The notes under the pieces were generated by a model, which had not been told where the DNA came from, made no database searches, and saw only the letters and a list, made by a program, of their open reading frames with translations. From Euglena gracilis (Eukaryota > Euglenida > Euglenophyceae > Euglenales): a stretch of DNA of 64,000 nucleotides. Shown piece by piece: positions 19,350 through 29,348 of the stretch (its first letter is position 1; every line of letters starts with the position of its first letter). Position numbers and translations under genes: made by a program. The stretch covers positions 57,709,602 to 57,773,601 of the forward strand of contig CP154954.1 of NCBI GenBank assembly GCA_039621445.1. Direction: 5' to 3'.

Positions 19350-20123
19350 TTGTTGAAATCATGGGAAGGCGAAAGTTTTCAAAATGAATGTCCGGTGAGA
19401 GAAATCCACTCAGATTCATCCACCCAGGGTTGGGGGGCACTTAAACTAACCACAGCCCAAAAAGTGCAGGAACTTTGGCGTTCAGAAATGGGCCTTCACA
19501 TCGACATAAAAGAGTTGAAAGCTGCCGTGGCAGCGACAAAAAGTTTGGCAAGACCAAGGGAAAATGTCCTTCTGACAGTGGACAATCAAGTGGCATACAG
19601 CTGCTTTAAAAAGAGAGGGGGCAGAAAATCTCCCTTCAACACAATTTTGAGACCATTTTTGCAGTGGTGTCACGTAAATCAAGTAAACATCATTCCAGAC
19701 TGGGTGAAGTCAGAAGACATGCTAGCAGATGGCATTTCAAGGTGGGTAAGAGACAGAGGAGACTACACCCCAAAAAAGTTTGTGTTGCTGCACACCTTGC
19801 AATTGTTGTCCACAAAACATTTCTGCCCCCAGGTGGACATGTTTGCCAGCCCAGGGAATGCACAGCTGGAAAAATTCGTAAGCAGACGGCCTCACTACCA
19901 AGCAATTGCAGTCAATGCTCTGGAGTGTCCAGTGGACACGTTTGGGGAGGTTTATGCCAACCCCCCCTGGACTCTGTTTTTACCATGGTTGGTGAGATTG
20001 AAGGACAACCCTCAATTGACCTGCCTGGTGGTGGTTCCACACTGGGCTGGGATTGTGTGGTGGCCCCTTTTAACCAGAATCATCATCAAAAAGTGCCCTG
20101 TGGTTCAGTTTCAACCTCAGTAG
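19350..20123 (+). CDS. D6 RNase H and methyltransferase-like domains
   Basis: 257 aa. RNase H: REIHSDSSTQGWGAL (catalytic Asp), IKELKAA and TVDNQVAY; then DGISRWVRDRGD. Methyltransferase-like: VDMFASPGNAQL, FVSRRPHY and YANPPW, then VVPHWAGIVWWP, all hallmarks of DIRS pol. The frame is intact and is followed after a few bases by the recombinase. It is clearly homologous to 5396-6064 and 1-900 but diverged. Confidence 0.75.
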   Translation: MLKSWEGESFQNECPVREIHSDSSTQGWGALKLTTAQKVQELWRSEMGLHIDIKELKAAVAATKSLARPRENVLLTVDNQVAYSCFKKRGGRKSPFNTILRPFLQWCHVNQVNIIPDWVKSEDMLADGISRWVRDRGDYTPKKFVLLHTLQLLSTKHFCPQVDMFASPGNAQLEKFVSRRPHYQAIAVNALECPVDTFGEVYANPPWTLFLPWLVRLKDNPQLTCLVVVPHWAGIVWWPLLTRIIIKKCPVVQFQPQ

Positions 20124-20129
20124 GGGCTT

Positions 20130-21058
20130 GTGCCAAAATTGCCTGGGGGAAGTCATGCCCCCCACCAGACGGCCCCTCCTCTGTGTGTTGTTATCAGGGA
20201 GGGTTTGCAAAGAAAAGAGGTTCCCCCTGAAAATATCACACTTTATCTGAATTCCTTGAAGAGCCTTGGCAGGTATGAGAAAGGATTTCAAGACTTGTGG
20301 ACTCTTTGTGTGCAGGAGGGGGTGCACCCCCCCACATGACAGTGGAGGAAACAGCCAGCTGGATTTGGAGACTGGCCCAGCACTCTCCACATCAAGCGAG
20401 AAATGCTTCTAGCGCTGTTCTGCTTATTCCAGGTTGGGAAGCTCTTCTATTTTTCCCCCTCATAAAAAAAGCAAGACTTTTTTGGGCTACTTCTGGTGAA
20501 AAGTGTTCCACCTTTTGAGAAGCAAAGGAATTCATTTTCAAGCTTTTGGCCGCTCCCCTGAATTGGGATAGCATTCAAGAGGTCAGAGACAGAACATTTT
20601 TGCCTCTGCGTTTGTTTCATTTGTGCAAGTCAATAGATCTACAACGTTTGCAGAGAACCAAGACCAACGTGGGAACAGACTTCTTCATCAAGCTGAGACG
20701 AAAGGGCCAGCTGAGGCCCAGATTAGAACGATTGATGACATTGCCGACTGCACTCAAAGATGTATGCCATTGTGCTTTGCTATGTCGGTTGGTGGCTCTG
20801 ACAGCTTCCCAGGGTGTGCAGGGTGGTGCAATATTCTTGTCTTTAAATCATCCATATGCACTTGTGACATCCAACAGTTTGGGCAGGATTACTAAAAAAT
20901 TGTAATCACAGTTGGGAGTCGCCACGTGTTTCTTTGGAGCTCAGAGCACCAGGGGTGCTGCAGTCAAAATGTACAAGTCTTTGGGTTTGTCCTCAGAAAG
21001 GGTGTGAATTAGGGGGTTGGAAATACACAGAGGTATTTGCAATCCACTACCCGCGGTT
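20130..21058 (+). pseudogene. D6 tyrosine recombinase, full length but frameshifted
   Basis: All three catalytic boxes are visible across three frames. Box I is LPLRLFHLCKSIDLQRL (nt about 20600-20655) with the catalytic Arg. The HxxR box appears as QSTRGAAV (nt about 20944-20967), His replaced by Gln. Box III is ELGGWKYTEVFAIHYPRL with the tyrosine codon at 21048-21050. A stop at 20903-20905 and frame changes near 20340, 20530 and 21005 break it. The enzyme would integrate a circular cDNA without an integrase. Confidence 0.7.
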
Positions 21059-21161
21059 GTGAGCAGCAAAGATTGCTGGAGATTCGTTGGCAAAAAAGTT
21101 GGTTGGAAAAGGGTTTGGTGTGCACAAAGCCCCATTGAGCCAAAGTGGAGCGAGGGTGGTC

Positions 21162-21451
21162 CAGTACTCCCGGGATAAACCGTGACTAGGGACGGAGGGG
21201 CCTCACTTTCGAAAAACAACTGCAAGATGGGCCAACCCCCCAGCCCAAAAAGGCGCCAACCCAGGGGGGGGACCAGTTTCCATTTCACCGATCCAGCCTA
21301 ACTGCCGACGACGATCAAGCAGTATGGAGAAGACGCAAGGCAGGAACAACAAACAGCAGTAGCCGGCGAGGAAGTACAGGTCCCGTGTTGCCTTTGTGTT
21401 TCGAACGTGAGGTTCCTTCGTCCCGGGTTACGGTTTATCCCGGGACTACTG
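21162..21451. repeat. Imperfect inverted repeat (about 55 bp arms) at the right end of D6
   Basis: Arm 21162-21217 is the reverse complement of 21398-21451 with several mismatches; both carry TCCCGGGATAAACCGT and CCTCAC. It lies just after the recombinase, where DIRS elements carry an inverted terminal repeat and an internal complementary region used to circularise cDNA. Confidence 0.65.
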
Positions 21452-21992
21452 TAGAGTTTATTGTTTCGGAAACAAAAGCAGTCAGATGTGCTCCCACACA
21501 TCGAAAAAAACACACCAGTACTGCTTGGAAAGAAAGCAGGACCTCACCTCACCATCCCGAATGGTCTGTTCGCTTGCGTTCGCTTCTTCTTTCTCCCTTG
21601 TATTCCTGAGGAGAAACTGCCAACCTCGGCGGATAAAAAGAGCACCACGTCTGCCGGCCTGAATCTTGTTTCCCCCCCCCCTCTCTCTCTCTCATATGTT
21701 TTACCTCCAAGGTTCTGCAACATCCCCATTGCATTGCAATGGACATTCTGGGTTACCAATCACCTTGCAGTCTCGCCAGGGAACACGTAATTTCACAAAC
21801 GGAAGGGCAAAAATCATGGAGGTGTAAATGGGACCAGAGTGGCCCCAAAGTTCTGGCGAGGTTGAAACGTTCTATTGTGATGGGGGGAGGCAGCGAGAAT
21901 ATATGTAACAGAGGATAGAGCTTGCAGGTGAGCCTCAGGGGCCCACACGTCTAAGCCTACGAGCTCCATATGGATGTGTGGAGGAGGGGGGG

Positions 21993-22218
21993 CAGGGCTG
22001 TACGGGAAGGCCTGGAGGGGGGTGGGGCTCCCACCTGGGAGGCACCCATTCCACAGAAAAGAAAATTTTGACCTAAAATTGGTACCCCCGGAAGTACGGG
22101 AAGACCTAGCTGGTGGGGGGGGGGTTCGGCACCCCTCCTCCCAACCCCCAGGGTGGGGGTGGGGGGTCAACCCCCCACGCACCCAGCATAGGATTGCAGG
22201 GATTCCCGTACAGCCCTG
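21993..22218. repeat. 226-bp fold-back with 16-bp perfect inverted ends
   Basis: CAGGGCTGTACGGGAA at 21993-22008 is perfectly inverted at 22203-22218. The interior is G-rich. It resembles a small MITE-like unit, but no family is known to me. Confidence 0.55.
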
Positions 22219-22234
22219 AGGGGCGGGGGGAGAA

Positions 22235-22277
22235 AAAAGGCATGCTTTGCGGAGACCCGCGGAAAGCATGCCCTTTT
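22235..22277. repeat. Hairpin around GGCATGCTTT
   Basis: Arms about 22235-22252 and 22257-22277 pair through GCATGCTTT-CGG with a very short loop and one or two bulges. Confidence 0.55.
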
Positions 22278-23120
22278 CAAGGGAAGGTCAAAGGATGAGG
22301 ATCTATCCGTGGTGCAATCATGGAACGTATGGGTCAATGCCGCTGCCAGGAACTTGTTTTTGGAGCGCCGAGAAGAATTCCAAAAAAAGGAGGTACAATG
22401 CCATTTCACTTGGCGTCCAAGCAATTCGTGCGTTGTGGCCCTTTCAGCAAAGCGGAAAGGTGGAAAAGAGGGCACACAGGTACATGAATGACGCAACCTT
22501 GCTCGGTAAGAATACGCTGGTTAAAAAAGCAGCAAATCTTAAAAAATACCGAAAAAGAAACGAAAAAAGATGGGAAAATGGGAAGGGGAGCAATGCTCAC
22601 CGCTGCAATTTGTTGTCTCGAAGACATAAATTTCGGGCTGAAGGCATTGCTCTTCTCGGGGCAATACATAACAAAAAGCTCAATTAAAAAAGTGGTTCAG
22701 CTGCAGTTCCTTCATTTCTTGGCAAGAAAAATCTCAGAAAAAGTTGAAAAAAAACAAATTATTGAAATGCAAAGCAAATGTACAGAAATGCAATGCCTTA
22801 ATGAACAAACGCCTGACCTCTGACCACAAAGTCTGGCAATGGCCACGGAATGTTGGGGGCCAGCTGGGGAAAGGTGGAATAGCGCAGGTCACAACTGCCT
22901 GCTGGACAGAGTATCAAGTGAGAGGACCCCCTGCCCCTGGATTTGGGTTCCAACCTGCCTCCCGACCCCCCCTCGCCCGGCCGCCCTCGAACCCCCCGCA
23001 GGGGTCCCCGAACACCCAAAACTGGCCAAAATCGCACAACCAGGCCCTGGGAACCCCCAAAAAAAACGGTCAAACCCCCCCCCCTAAACCTAATGATTGA
23101 CCCCCTGGTTTGGGTCTCAG

Positions 23121-23234
23121 CTCCTCGTCTAGCCCGAGATACGGCGTATTTATGGTTTCGGGCCCCGAAATGGCCAGAACTAGCAAAACAGGCCCAAAAA
23201 CCCAAAACGGCCGTATCTCGGGCTAGGCAAGGAG
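23121..23234. repeat. Inverted repeat, 25-bp arms, 64-bp spacer
   Basis: 23121-23145 and 23210-23234 are reverse complements at 23 of 25 positions; the core CTAGCCCGAGATACGGC is perfect. Confidence 0.65.
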
Positions 23235-23451
23235 TTGGCAAAAGCGCGCATGCCGATCGATCGGGCGTTCCAAAGACGTGAAGTGAGGTCCCCATCACAT
23301 TTCCTCAACTCCGCTGGAACTTTGGAAATTGGGGCGTTGCAGGAAGGCACCACTTTCCACTTCGGTCAGGTAGCCGCGGAAGGAGGATGCTTTCAATGCG
23401 TTGGCTCTGAATCCTTGCTGTTGCTTGCTGGAGCAAAGTCCCGTGAACTGG

Positions 23452-23484
23452 ATCGACGACAGGTGGGTTCCTCCTGTCGTCGAT
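23452..23484. repeat. Perfect 12-bp hairpin
   Basis: ATCGACGACAGG (23452-23463) and its reverse complement (23473-23484) flank a 9-bp loop. Confidence 0.6.
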
Positions 23485-23602
23485 GACTTTCCTAAACACG
23501 GCCAAAAGTTCAGAAGTTTTCGGTGGACGAGGGAGCGTCCTGTCAGTGATACCCTCACGCTCCCCTCAAAGTGGCCACCCTCCAGGCACCGCCAGACTCA
23601 GC

Positions 23603-23684
23603 CCACGAAATACAGTGCAGGCGCCGACCCCCCCCCCCCAACGCCTGCACTGTGGACTGAGTCCACAAATTACAGTGAACGCGC
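23603..23684. repeat. Palindromic ACAGTGCAGGCG module with poly-C
   Basis: Contains CACGAAATACAGTGC, a 13-C run, then the complementary CGCCTGCACTGT and a second imperfect palindrome (GTGGACTGAGTCCAC). The same module recurs at 24553-24597. Confidence 0.55.
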
Positions 23685-24552
23685 CTGGTGGACTAAATTT
23701 TTTCAAATATTCAAGGCTTTGCACCGCAGGTCCAACCTAGCCAAGGTGGTACAGCACGCTTCTTGAGATTTGACTGTTTTCCAAGGCCATCCTTGTGGGA
23801 TCTGATACCTTCAGGTGTCTGGCTGCACTTTGGGCCAGGAAGGCCCAGTACTTGTTCCAGTAGTGCAATGATTGATATTTGACATCCACCTTGTTTCCCC
23901 TGAGAGAGAAAGAAGACATCATGACAACGGGGGGGGGGGGCGGGAAAAAGATACGTGGTCGCCGAATTCCATAGTGGCGAAGAGCTGGCCAGTTGCTCAG
24001 TACGGAATGCTTTTAAAACGTTCACGGACATGACCAAATTTCTGGGGCCACAAAGTGAATGGCCTATAGGTCAGGAGAACGTCCCAGGTGTCCAACGCAC
24101 CCCCATAATAACCCTCACTCCCCGCCAGTTCGGAGATCGGGCCCGAGCAAAAAAGTTGTGTACCGATTTTTTTGGGTGGGAATTGCAGTTTTTTTCGGGG
24201 TCAAAAAATCGTACATTTCAAAATATCTCGAAAACGCTTCTTTCAGTCTGCTGACACCCGTGAACTCACCAAAAAAGCGGCAAACGAGGCTGTGCACCCC
24301 CAAGAAATTTTGCAATACGACAAGTTGCCACGGGTGTTTGAGGTCCAACGGGCCAATATTTTGATGCTGGGTTTCTGCACTGGTAACCGCTCAGAGGTTC
24401 TGCGCGACTCCAGCAACCACAGCACTCGTAGCGGTCGCATTAGCCACTTCGTTAGGTTCCCTCGTTTTCAGTGGGGAAGGCATTCCTCTCTCACTTTAAA
24501 GTAGCACCCGGTTTCCAAGTGCATTGGGGAAGGTTTTCTTCCACCAGGCGGC
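23685..24552. other. Non-coding spacer
   Basis: No gene supported; an AT-rich stretch near 24170-24250 and a 14-G run near 23928. Confidence 0.4.
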
Positions 24553-24597
24553 TGCACTGTATTTTGTGGACTCAATCCACGAAATACAGTGCAGGCG
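24553..24597. repeat. 18-bp arm palindrome sharing the 23603 module
   Basis: TGCACTGTATTTTGTGGA (24553-24570) pairs with 24576-24593 with one mismatch around a 5-bp loop. The right arm and next bases repeat 23603-23622, again followed by a G/C homopolymer. Confidence 0.6.
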
Positions 24598-25050
24598 TCG
24601 GGGGGGGGGTCTGTGCCTGCACTTTATTTTGTGTTCCTATCCACAATATACAAGGCAGGCGCCGGGCCTCATTCCACGATTATAAGGCAAGGGTCTTTTA
24701 TGCCACAACCGCCGAGATGTGGAGGTGTGCGTACTTGTTGTCGCTGGTTGGCTGTCAGATTAACCCGGTGATGTCTTCAAATCCTTTGATGGTTTTTTCA
24801 GAGGGATGGTACCTTTGGCCTGGGGGGGGGGTTGTCGGTGTCGAACATGGTCGGTCCACGGTCCTTGGTCGCCCTCAGTCCTGGGGGGGGGGGACCGAGG
24901 GCGACCGAGTTTCAGTTGGGGCGGTCGACCGAGAGCAACCATGGTCGACCCCACAACCAGACACCTCCCTTTGCAAGGTCGGTCGCACTCGGTCGACCCC
25001 CCACCCCATGACCAGACCGCACCTTTTTTTGAGTTTGCCCACCCAAACAA

Positions 25051-25476
25051 CTTGGAAACACAAGGGATTTGCCCCCCACAAACGGCTTGGAAACGCAAGG
25101 GATTTTGTTATTTTAGGGTCCCCCGATCAATTGAACAACAAAAGGCATTTGCCCCCGAAAATGGTGGGCAACACGAGGGATCTTGTTACTTTTGGGGCCC
25201 TCCAACAGTTGAGCAACAAAAGGGATTTGCCCCTCCTCCCAAAACGACTTGGAAACACAAGGGATTTGCCCCCCAAAACCACTTGGAAACACCGGGAATT
25301 TTGTTAATTTTGGGCCCTCAAACAGATGAACAGAAAAAGGGATTTGTCCCCCAAACCGAATTACAAATACCAGGGATTTTGTTACTTTCGGGCCCTCGGA
25401 AATTTGAGCAACAAAAGGGATTTGCCCGCTAAAACTACTTGGAAACACCAGGGATTTTGTTATTTGGGGTCCTCGA
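25051..25476 (+). repeat. Degenerate tandem array, about 60-110-bp units
   Basis: Units alternate the phrases GGAAACACAAGGGATTTGCCCCCC and GGGATTTTGTTACTTTCGGGCCCTC, with about four to five full periods. The apparent open frame across it (to 25307) is a by-product of the repeat. An inverted copy lies at 26287-26345. Before it, 24820-25010 has many palindromic GGTCGACC words. Confidence 0.65.
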
Positions 25477-26120
25477 ACTTAGGCGGCCTAACTCGCACTT
25501 AGCTTTGAAAGTGACTGTAAATTTGCGCCGACGCGCAAATTCCAAAAAATGGTTTGTTTTCGACCACCGTGGCCTGAGACTCAGGACAGTCTGAAAAAAG
25601 TGTCTCCGTGCACCCCAGGGCATGGGCACGAAAGCAACGACTAGGAACTCCACGGTCTACGGGCACAGCGCTCCCGGATCCCAGTGTGCATGAAAACAAA
25701 GCGGCAGGTGATGAAACGAGGGTACTCCTCCACTCATTTGCGTTTTGGCGTAAATTTTTGAAATTACAAAAAAAACATTTGCGCCATTTAATTTTTTTTT
25801 AAAAGGAACACGGTGTTGTGTGTTTTTTTAAAAAAAAGTGGCCGCTATGATTGGGACACCAAATTAAGAATCACCATCCCGACATGTGCGGGGTTTATTC
25901 CTCAAATTAGGAAACTTCCTAAATATTTTTAATCAAATATGCATCACCGGTAAAATTTTCTCCCCCAAAAAGTTTGGCCGAAAGAGACTTGGTTCGGGCC
26001 ACGGGAGGGGTGGTTCACGGGGGCACTCCGATGGCACCGAAAATGGTGGTGCCCCCACGTCATCCCCCGCGACCCCTTTGCGTCCCCCCCACCCGCGTCC
26101 CCAAAACCCTCCTAACCTCA
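25477..26120. other. Non-coding spacer
   Basis: No gene supported; T/A homopolymers at about 25790-25840. Confidence 0.4.
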
Positions 26121-26243
26121 CCATACAAAAAATGTGGGTATAACCCGATTACAGGCCGTAGGCCGTGTCAAGGGCGCCGTAGGCGCCCTTTACCCCAGGT
26201 AAGCCCTGTGATCGGGTTATAACCCACGTTTTTTCTGTAATGG
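26121..26243. repeat. Fold-back element with nested perfect palindrome
   Basis: Arms 26121-26155 and 26205-26243 pair over more than 30 bp (GTGGGT-ATAACCCGAT core). Inside sits AAGGGCGCC-GTA-GGCGCCCTT (26170-26190). The whole would fold into one long hairpin of about 120 nt, MITE-like. Confidence 0.65.
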
Positions 26244-26286
26244 TGGTCAAAGGGGCCAGGCGGCTGCCCTGTATTTCGTGCAGGGG

Positions 26287-26345
26287 CGGCAAATCCCTTT
26301 TGTTGCTAACCTGATCGAGGGACCCAAAATACCACAATCCTTGCA
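26287..26345 (-). repeat. Inverted copy of the 25.1-25.5 kb tandem unit, fused to LINE L1
   Basis: The reverse complement of the repeat unit (GGGTCCCTCGATCAGG, AACAAAAGGGATTTGCC) joins the truncated LINE L1 RT at about 26346. Confidence 0.6.
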
Positions 26346-28447
26346 AGGTTGACTTCAAGGCCCCCTTTTCCCGCCTGCCGGAGAGAGTGGACAGTGCTGA
26401 GTGCAGTTGCATGGGGGAACCCAACAGATGTCCGTCGTCGAGGCAACAGCCTTGCCATTCTAAAGAAGCGGTCAAGCCTTCAAGGAGGTCTTGTAGACCC
26501 CATGAAAAAAGGGCAGGACCACACGGGTCCCCTTGCTGTGCTCCTCGGGGGGATAGCAACATCGATTTCCTACAAAAATAACGTGAATGTTGGCTATAAC
26601 AAAACTCCAACCATGGTAGGCGGGTGGGCATCTGAGGCGAACGCTGTCGAGGGTTGAAGCACGAAAGATGCTGTTGAAGGCGTTTGTGAGGTCATTTGAG
26701 ATCAAGCCCCGTTGTTCTTCTCTTTTATGGTGAAGATCATCAACCACCTGCTGCAGATCCATGGCTGTCAAGCTGCAAGCATTTCTGACTCCGACACCCG
26801 TTTGCAGGGGGCACAGGTCCTTGAGTGGTTGGGTCCGTCATAGGCACACGCCAGCAGCGACCGGGAGGGTTGGCTTCTTTTTCTGGGTGGGCGGCCACCT
26901 TGCGTAAGGGTGCGAGGGTTGCTGATGATAGAATTGGAGCCATGAGGGGCGTAGACCCCTTTGGAGATGCAAACTGTGACAAATTTTTCCAAGAAGTCAA
27001 GGAGATCCTCAACTCGCGATCCTGGAAATTCTGCCAACGTCATTCGCAAGTGATCTGGCCGGAGCCCAGAGGGTCCCGAGCGGACCCCTTTGGGAATGTG
27101 CACTTAAGCTTCGTCAAAGCGAAAGTTCGGTCCCGCAAGGTTTCCAAGTCCCTCGCGGATTGCAATTGGTGAGACGGGTCCCACGATGGGGGTTCTTCAA
27201 ATGGGTGGAGAGCATGCAGTCAGGCCATGACAGCAGGGTCTGATGAGCCTTGAACGCCGTCAGAGGTGCGAACAGGACATTCCTTGAAGATGGCACTGTG
27301 ACAGACAAGAGTTTCCACCCGGTTGAGAAGGCACTCCATGTGAATACTTTCTTCATTGAAGGCTGCAACACGAGTGCGCGCAGGTGGTGGAGGTTGCTCT
27401 GGCTACGCGGAACTTCCCAACTTTCCTTAACGGGTCGTTGGAGGTACAGACGGGCATGCACTGCAACCTTCCGACCCACGTGCGCCCAATATGGGTCTTA
27501 CCCCCTCTCTTCATGGGGCAGAGGACAGACTTCGGGAAGGCCCAGAGGGAGTGTAAGGTCAACCAACTTGGATTTGCGTTGAATTCCCGAAGTAACGTTA
27601 CGAAATTGCAAGTGACCTGGACAACTGCTCCACGACGAATTTGGACCAAGGTGGGTCGAGAGTCCAAACCAATTTCCTCAGAAGAAGGCGACAATGCTGC
27701 CGCGCTATCTATGAAGGCACCCGGGGAAACAGAACAGGATACTCGGTGCTGCCTGTTGTCTTGCGAATTGGGTAGCGTGGCCACATCTCCTTCGGAGTGC
27801 AACATGAGTTGACTGGGTTGTTTACTCTCGGCCTGGCGGGAGAAATGGCACATGATTGCTGATACAGTTCAGCGGTTGTCGATGAAGAAGCGGTTGACTG
27901 AATGGGTGGTGGCAGTGGCATTTGGGGTTGTGCCGAGTTTGCATTGCTCATCAAGGGAAGGAATGCAACATTTTGGTGGTCCTGCAGCCATCGGCCACAG
28001 GCATCAAGGCGGGACATTTCAGAAGCAGTCGGCAGACCCGAAAGGGAGTTAGGCGAAAACCGGTAACGCGTTCATCGGAAACCAGGAGCCGTGGGCTGTG
28101 CCCAGCTGAGAACATTGAGAAGCTGTTGACATTTCAACGTCGTCGTTAGGGCCTGGGTTGGCTTCCACATCTCCACAAGTCAGGGCTTCTTCTCCCCTCC
28201 CAGAAGAGGCGTTTTGCTTGGTTGGTTTTTGCAGGCCCTTGCGTCTTTGCAGGTCGCTGGTGCAGAATGGTGTCAGTGTGGTGTTCGAAAAGGGAGGCAG
28301 GCATATTTTTCGGAGCGTTTGGCTGGTTGGCGGGTGGGTGGGCGGGTGCTGCAGTGCTGGGCTCGAAGGGCGAGACCAGAAACTCTTGCAGGTGAGACGG
28401 GTGTGTGATGGGCCCAGAAGTTTGGAACATGATACATTTTCCGGCAT
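26346..28447 (-). pseudogene. LINE L1 ORF: 2A-like leader and reverse transcriptase, many frameshifts
   Basis: From 28447 the minus frame gives a Pro-rich leader and EALTCGDVEANPGPN. After frame changes, NANPSWLTLHSLWAFPKSV (about 27570) matches L2. RT motifs follow: SGPSGLRPDHLR (about 27065), the motif-A strand NDLTNAFNSIFR (about 26680), GAQQGDPCGP (about 26535) and a catalytic LDDG (26434-26442). No intact ORF remains. It would have made target-primed cDNA; the nuclease end is missing. Confidence 0.7.
28148..28183 (-). other. 2A-like ribosome-skipping motif in LINE L1
   Basis: The minus strand encodes LTCGDVEANPGP, which matches the 2A consensus D-V/I-E-x-N-P-G-P including the final Gly-Pro. 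Such motifs make the ribosome skip one bond, and are known at the N-terminus of some LINE ORFs. Confidence 0.75.
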
Positions 28448-28897
28448 TTTTTTGGCAAAATGGTGTCAACAGATGAACAGAGTTTTCCTTCAGAATACAG
28501 GTTTCACTGGCATTTTCAAACAAAGCAAAAATGAGTGCACAGAAAGGGAATTCATATAGGTTCCAGGTTTCAGTGGGGGGCTTACAAGTGATGTTGGTGT
28601 AGCCACTGGCCTCGAGTTTGGCAAGGAATACCAAAACTGTGAAAGGATGTCTGATGGCTGATGTGAGATGACAGGGGTGAGGATGGAGGACAATATTTGA
28701 AGGCAATCCGGGGGGTGAGTTGTGGAAGATGCAAGCACCAGAAGGTCTCCCTGCATGCAAATAGAAAGGTTGATGATGGGTGGGGAACGAGGGTGGGGGA
28801 TCCTTTGGAGACCCAAAGAATGGTTGTATGCATGGTGGGTTTGAAGTGGTTGGGCATGGTAGAAGGGGTGGGTATGCAGTGATTGGGGGGCTGACCA

Positions 28898-29066
28898 TCG
28901 GGGGGGGGGGGCTTTGCAGGCCCAGTGGCTGGGGGCATTTTCAGGCACAGTGGCTGGGGGGTGGGCTTTTCAGGCCAAGTTGCCGGGGGGGGGCCTTTTC
29001 CGGCCCAGGAGAAGAGGGGGCCTTTCAGGCCCAGAAAGGTTGGTGGGGGCCTTTTCAGCCCCAAAG
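28898..29066. repeat. G-rich minisatellite in the L1 5' region
   Basis: Degenerate 25-30-bp units built on CTTTTCAGGCCCAGTGGCTGGGGGG. Confidence 0.6.
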
Positions 29067-29348
29067 AAACCAGGTAAGCCATAAAGGTCACACTGGCACT
29101 GGACGGCATGGTGAGCTCCTGCAGTAACACCAAAGGGCTGAAAGCCCAAAACTGCGACAGCAAGTTGAACTGCTGATTCTTTCTTGACCTTGAAACTTGA
29201 ATACTTCTGCCTGCACCAGCAGGACTTGTTCTGCTTGCACCAGGGCTTTGAGTAACTTTCGATGATAGTTGAACTCTTGAATTGGATACTTGACCCAACC
29301 AGGGGCTTTCAATTGTCCGCCATACATTATGCGATAAAAAATGGGCAC

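Larger units (their letters stand above)
16702..21451 (+). mobile_element. DIRS-like retrotransposon D6 with internal inversion
   Basis: Plus-strand order: gag N-terminus (17113-17799), an inverted block (about 17800-18757), RT C-terminus, RNase H-methyltransferase (19350-20123), tyrosine recombinase (to 21058), and an inverted-repeat pair (21162-21451) of the kind DIRS elements carry at their ends. It is a divergent family from D1/D2. The left limit is uncertain. Confidence 0.75.
21452..23120. other. Non-coding region with fold-backs
   Basis: No protein-coding gene is supported. It contains a CT microsatellite (about 21679-21691), a 226-bp fold-back and a strong hairpin (separate entries), and A-rich sequence at 22500-22820. 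Confidence 0.5.
26346..29348 (-). mobile_element. Truncated LINE (non-LTR retrotransposon) L1
   Basis: The minus strand carries a proline-rich 5' region, a 2A-like motif (28148-28183), an N-terminal domain and the start of an RT domain, ending abruptly at 26346 shortly after the RT LDD motif. It is homologous to L2 but separately inserted and diverged. Confidence 0.75.

Noticed and set aside
24471-25432. Plus ORFs of about 200-280 aa across the 25-kb repeats
   Set aside because: They follow the tandem repeat and homopolymers, with no conserved protein and many equivalent overlapping frames.
28898-29066. CRISPR-like array
   Set aside because: Units are degenerate and contiguous without unique spacers; it is a minisatellite in a eukaryotic LINE leader.
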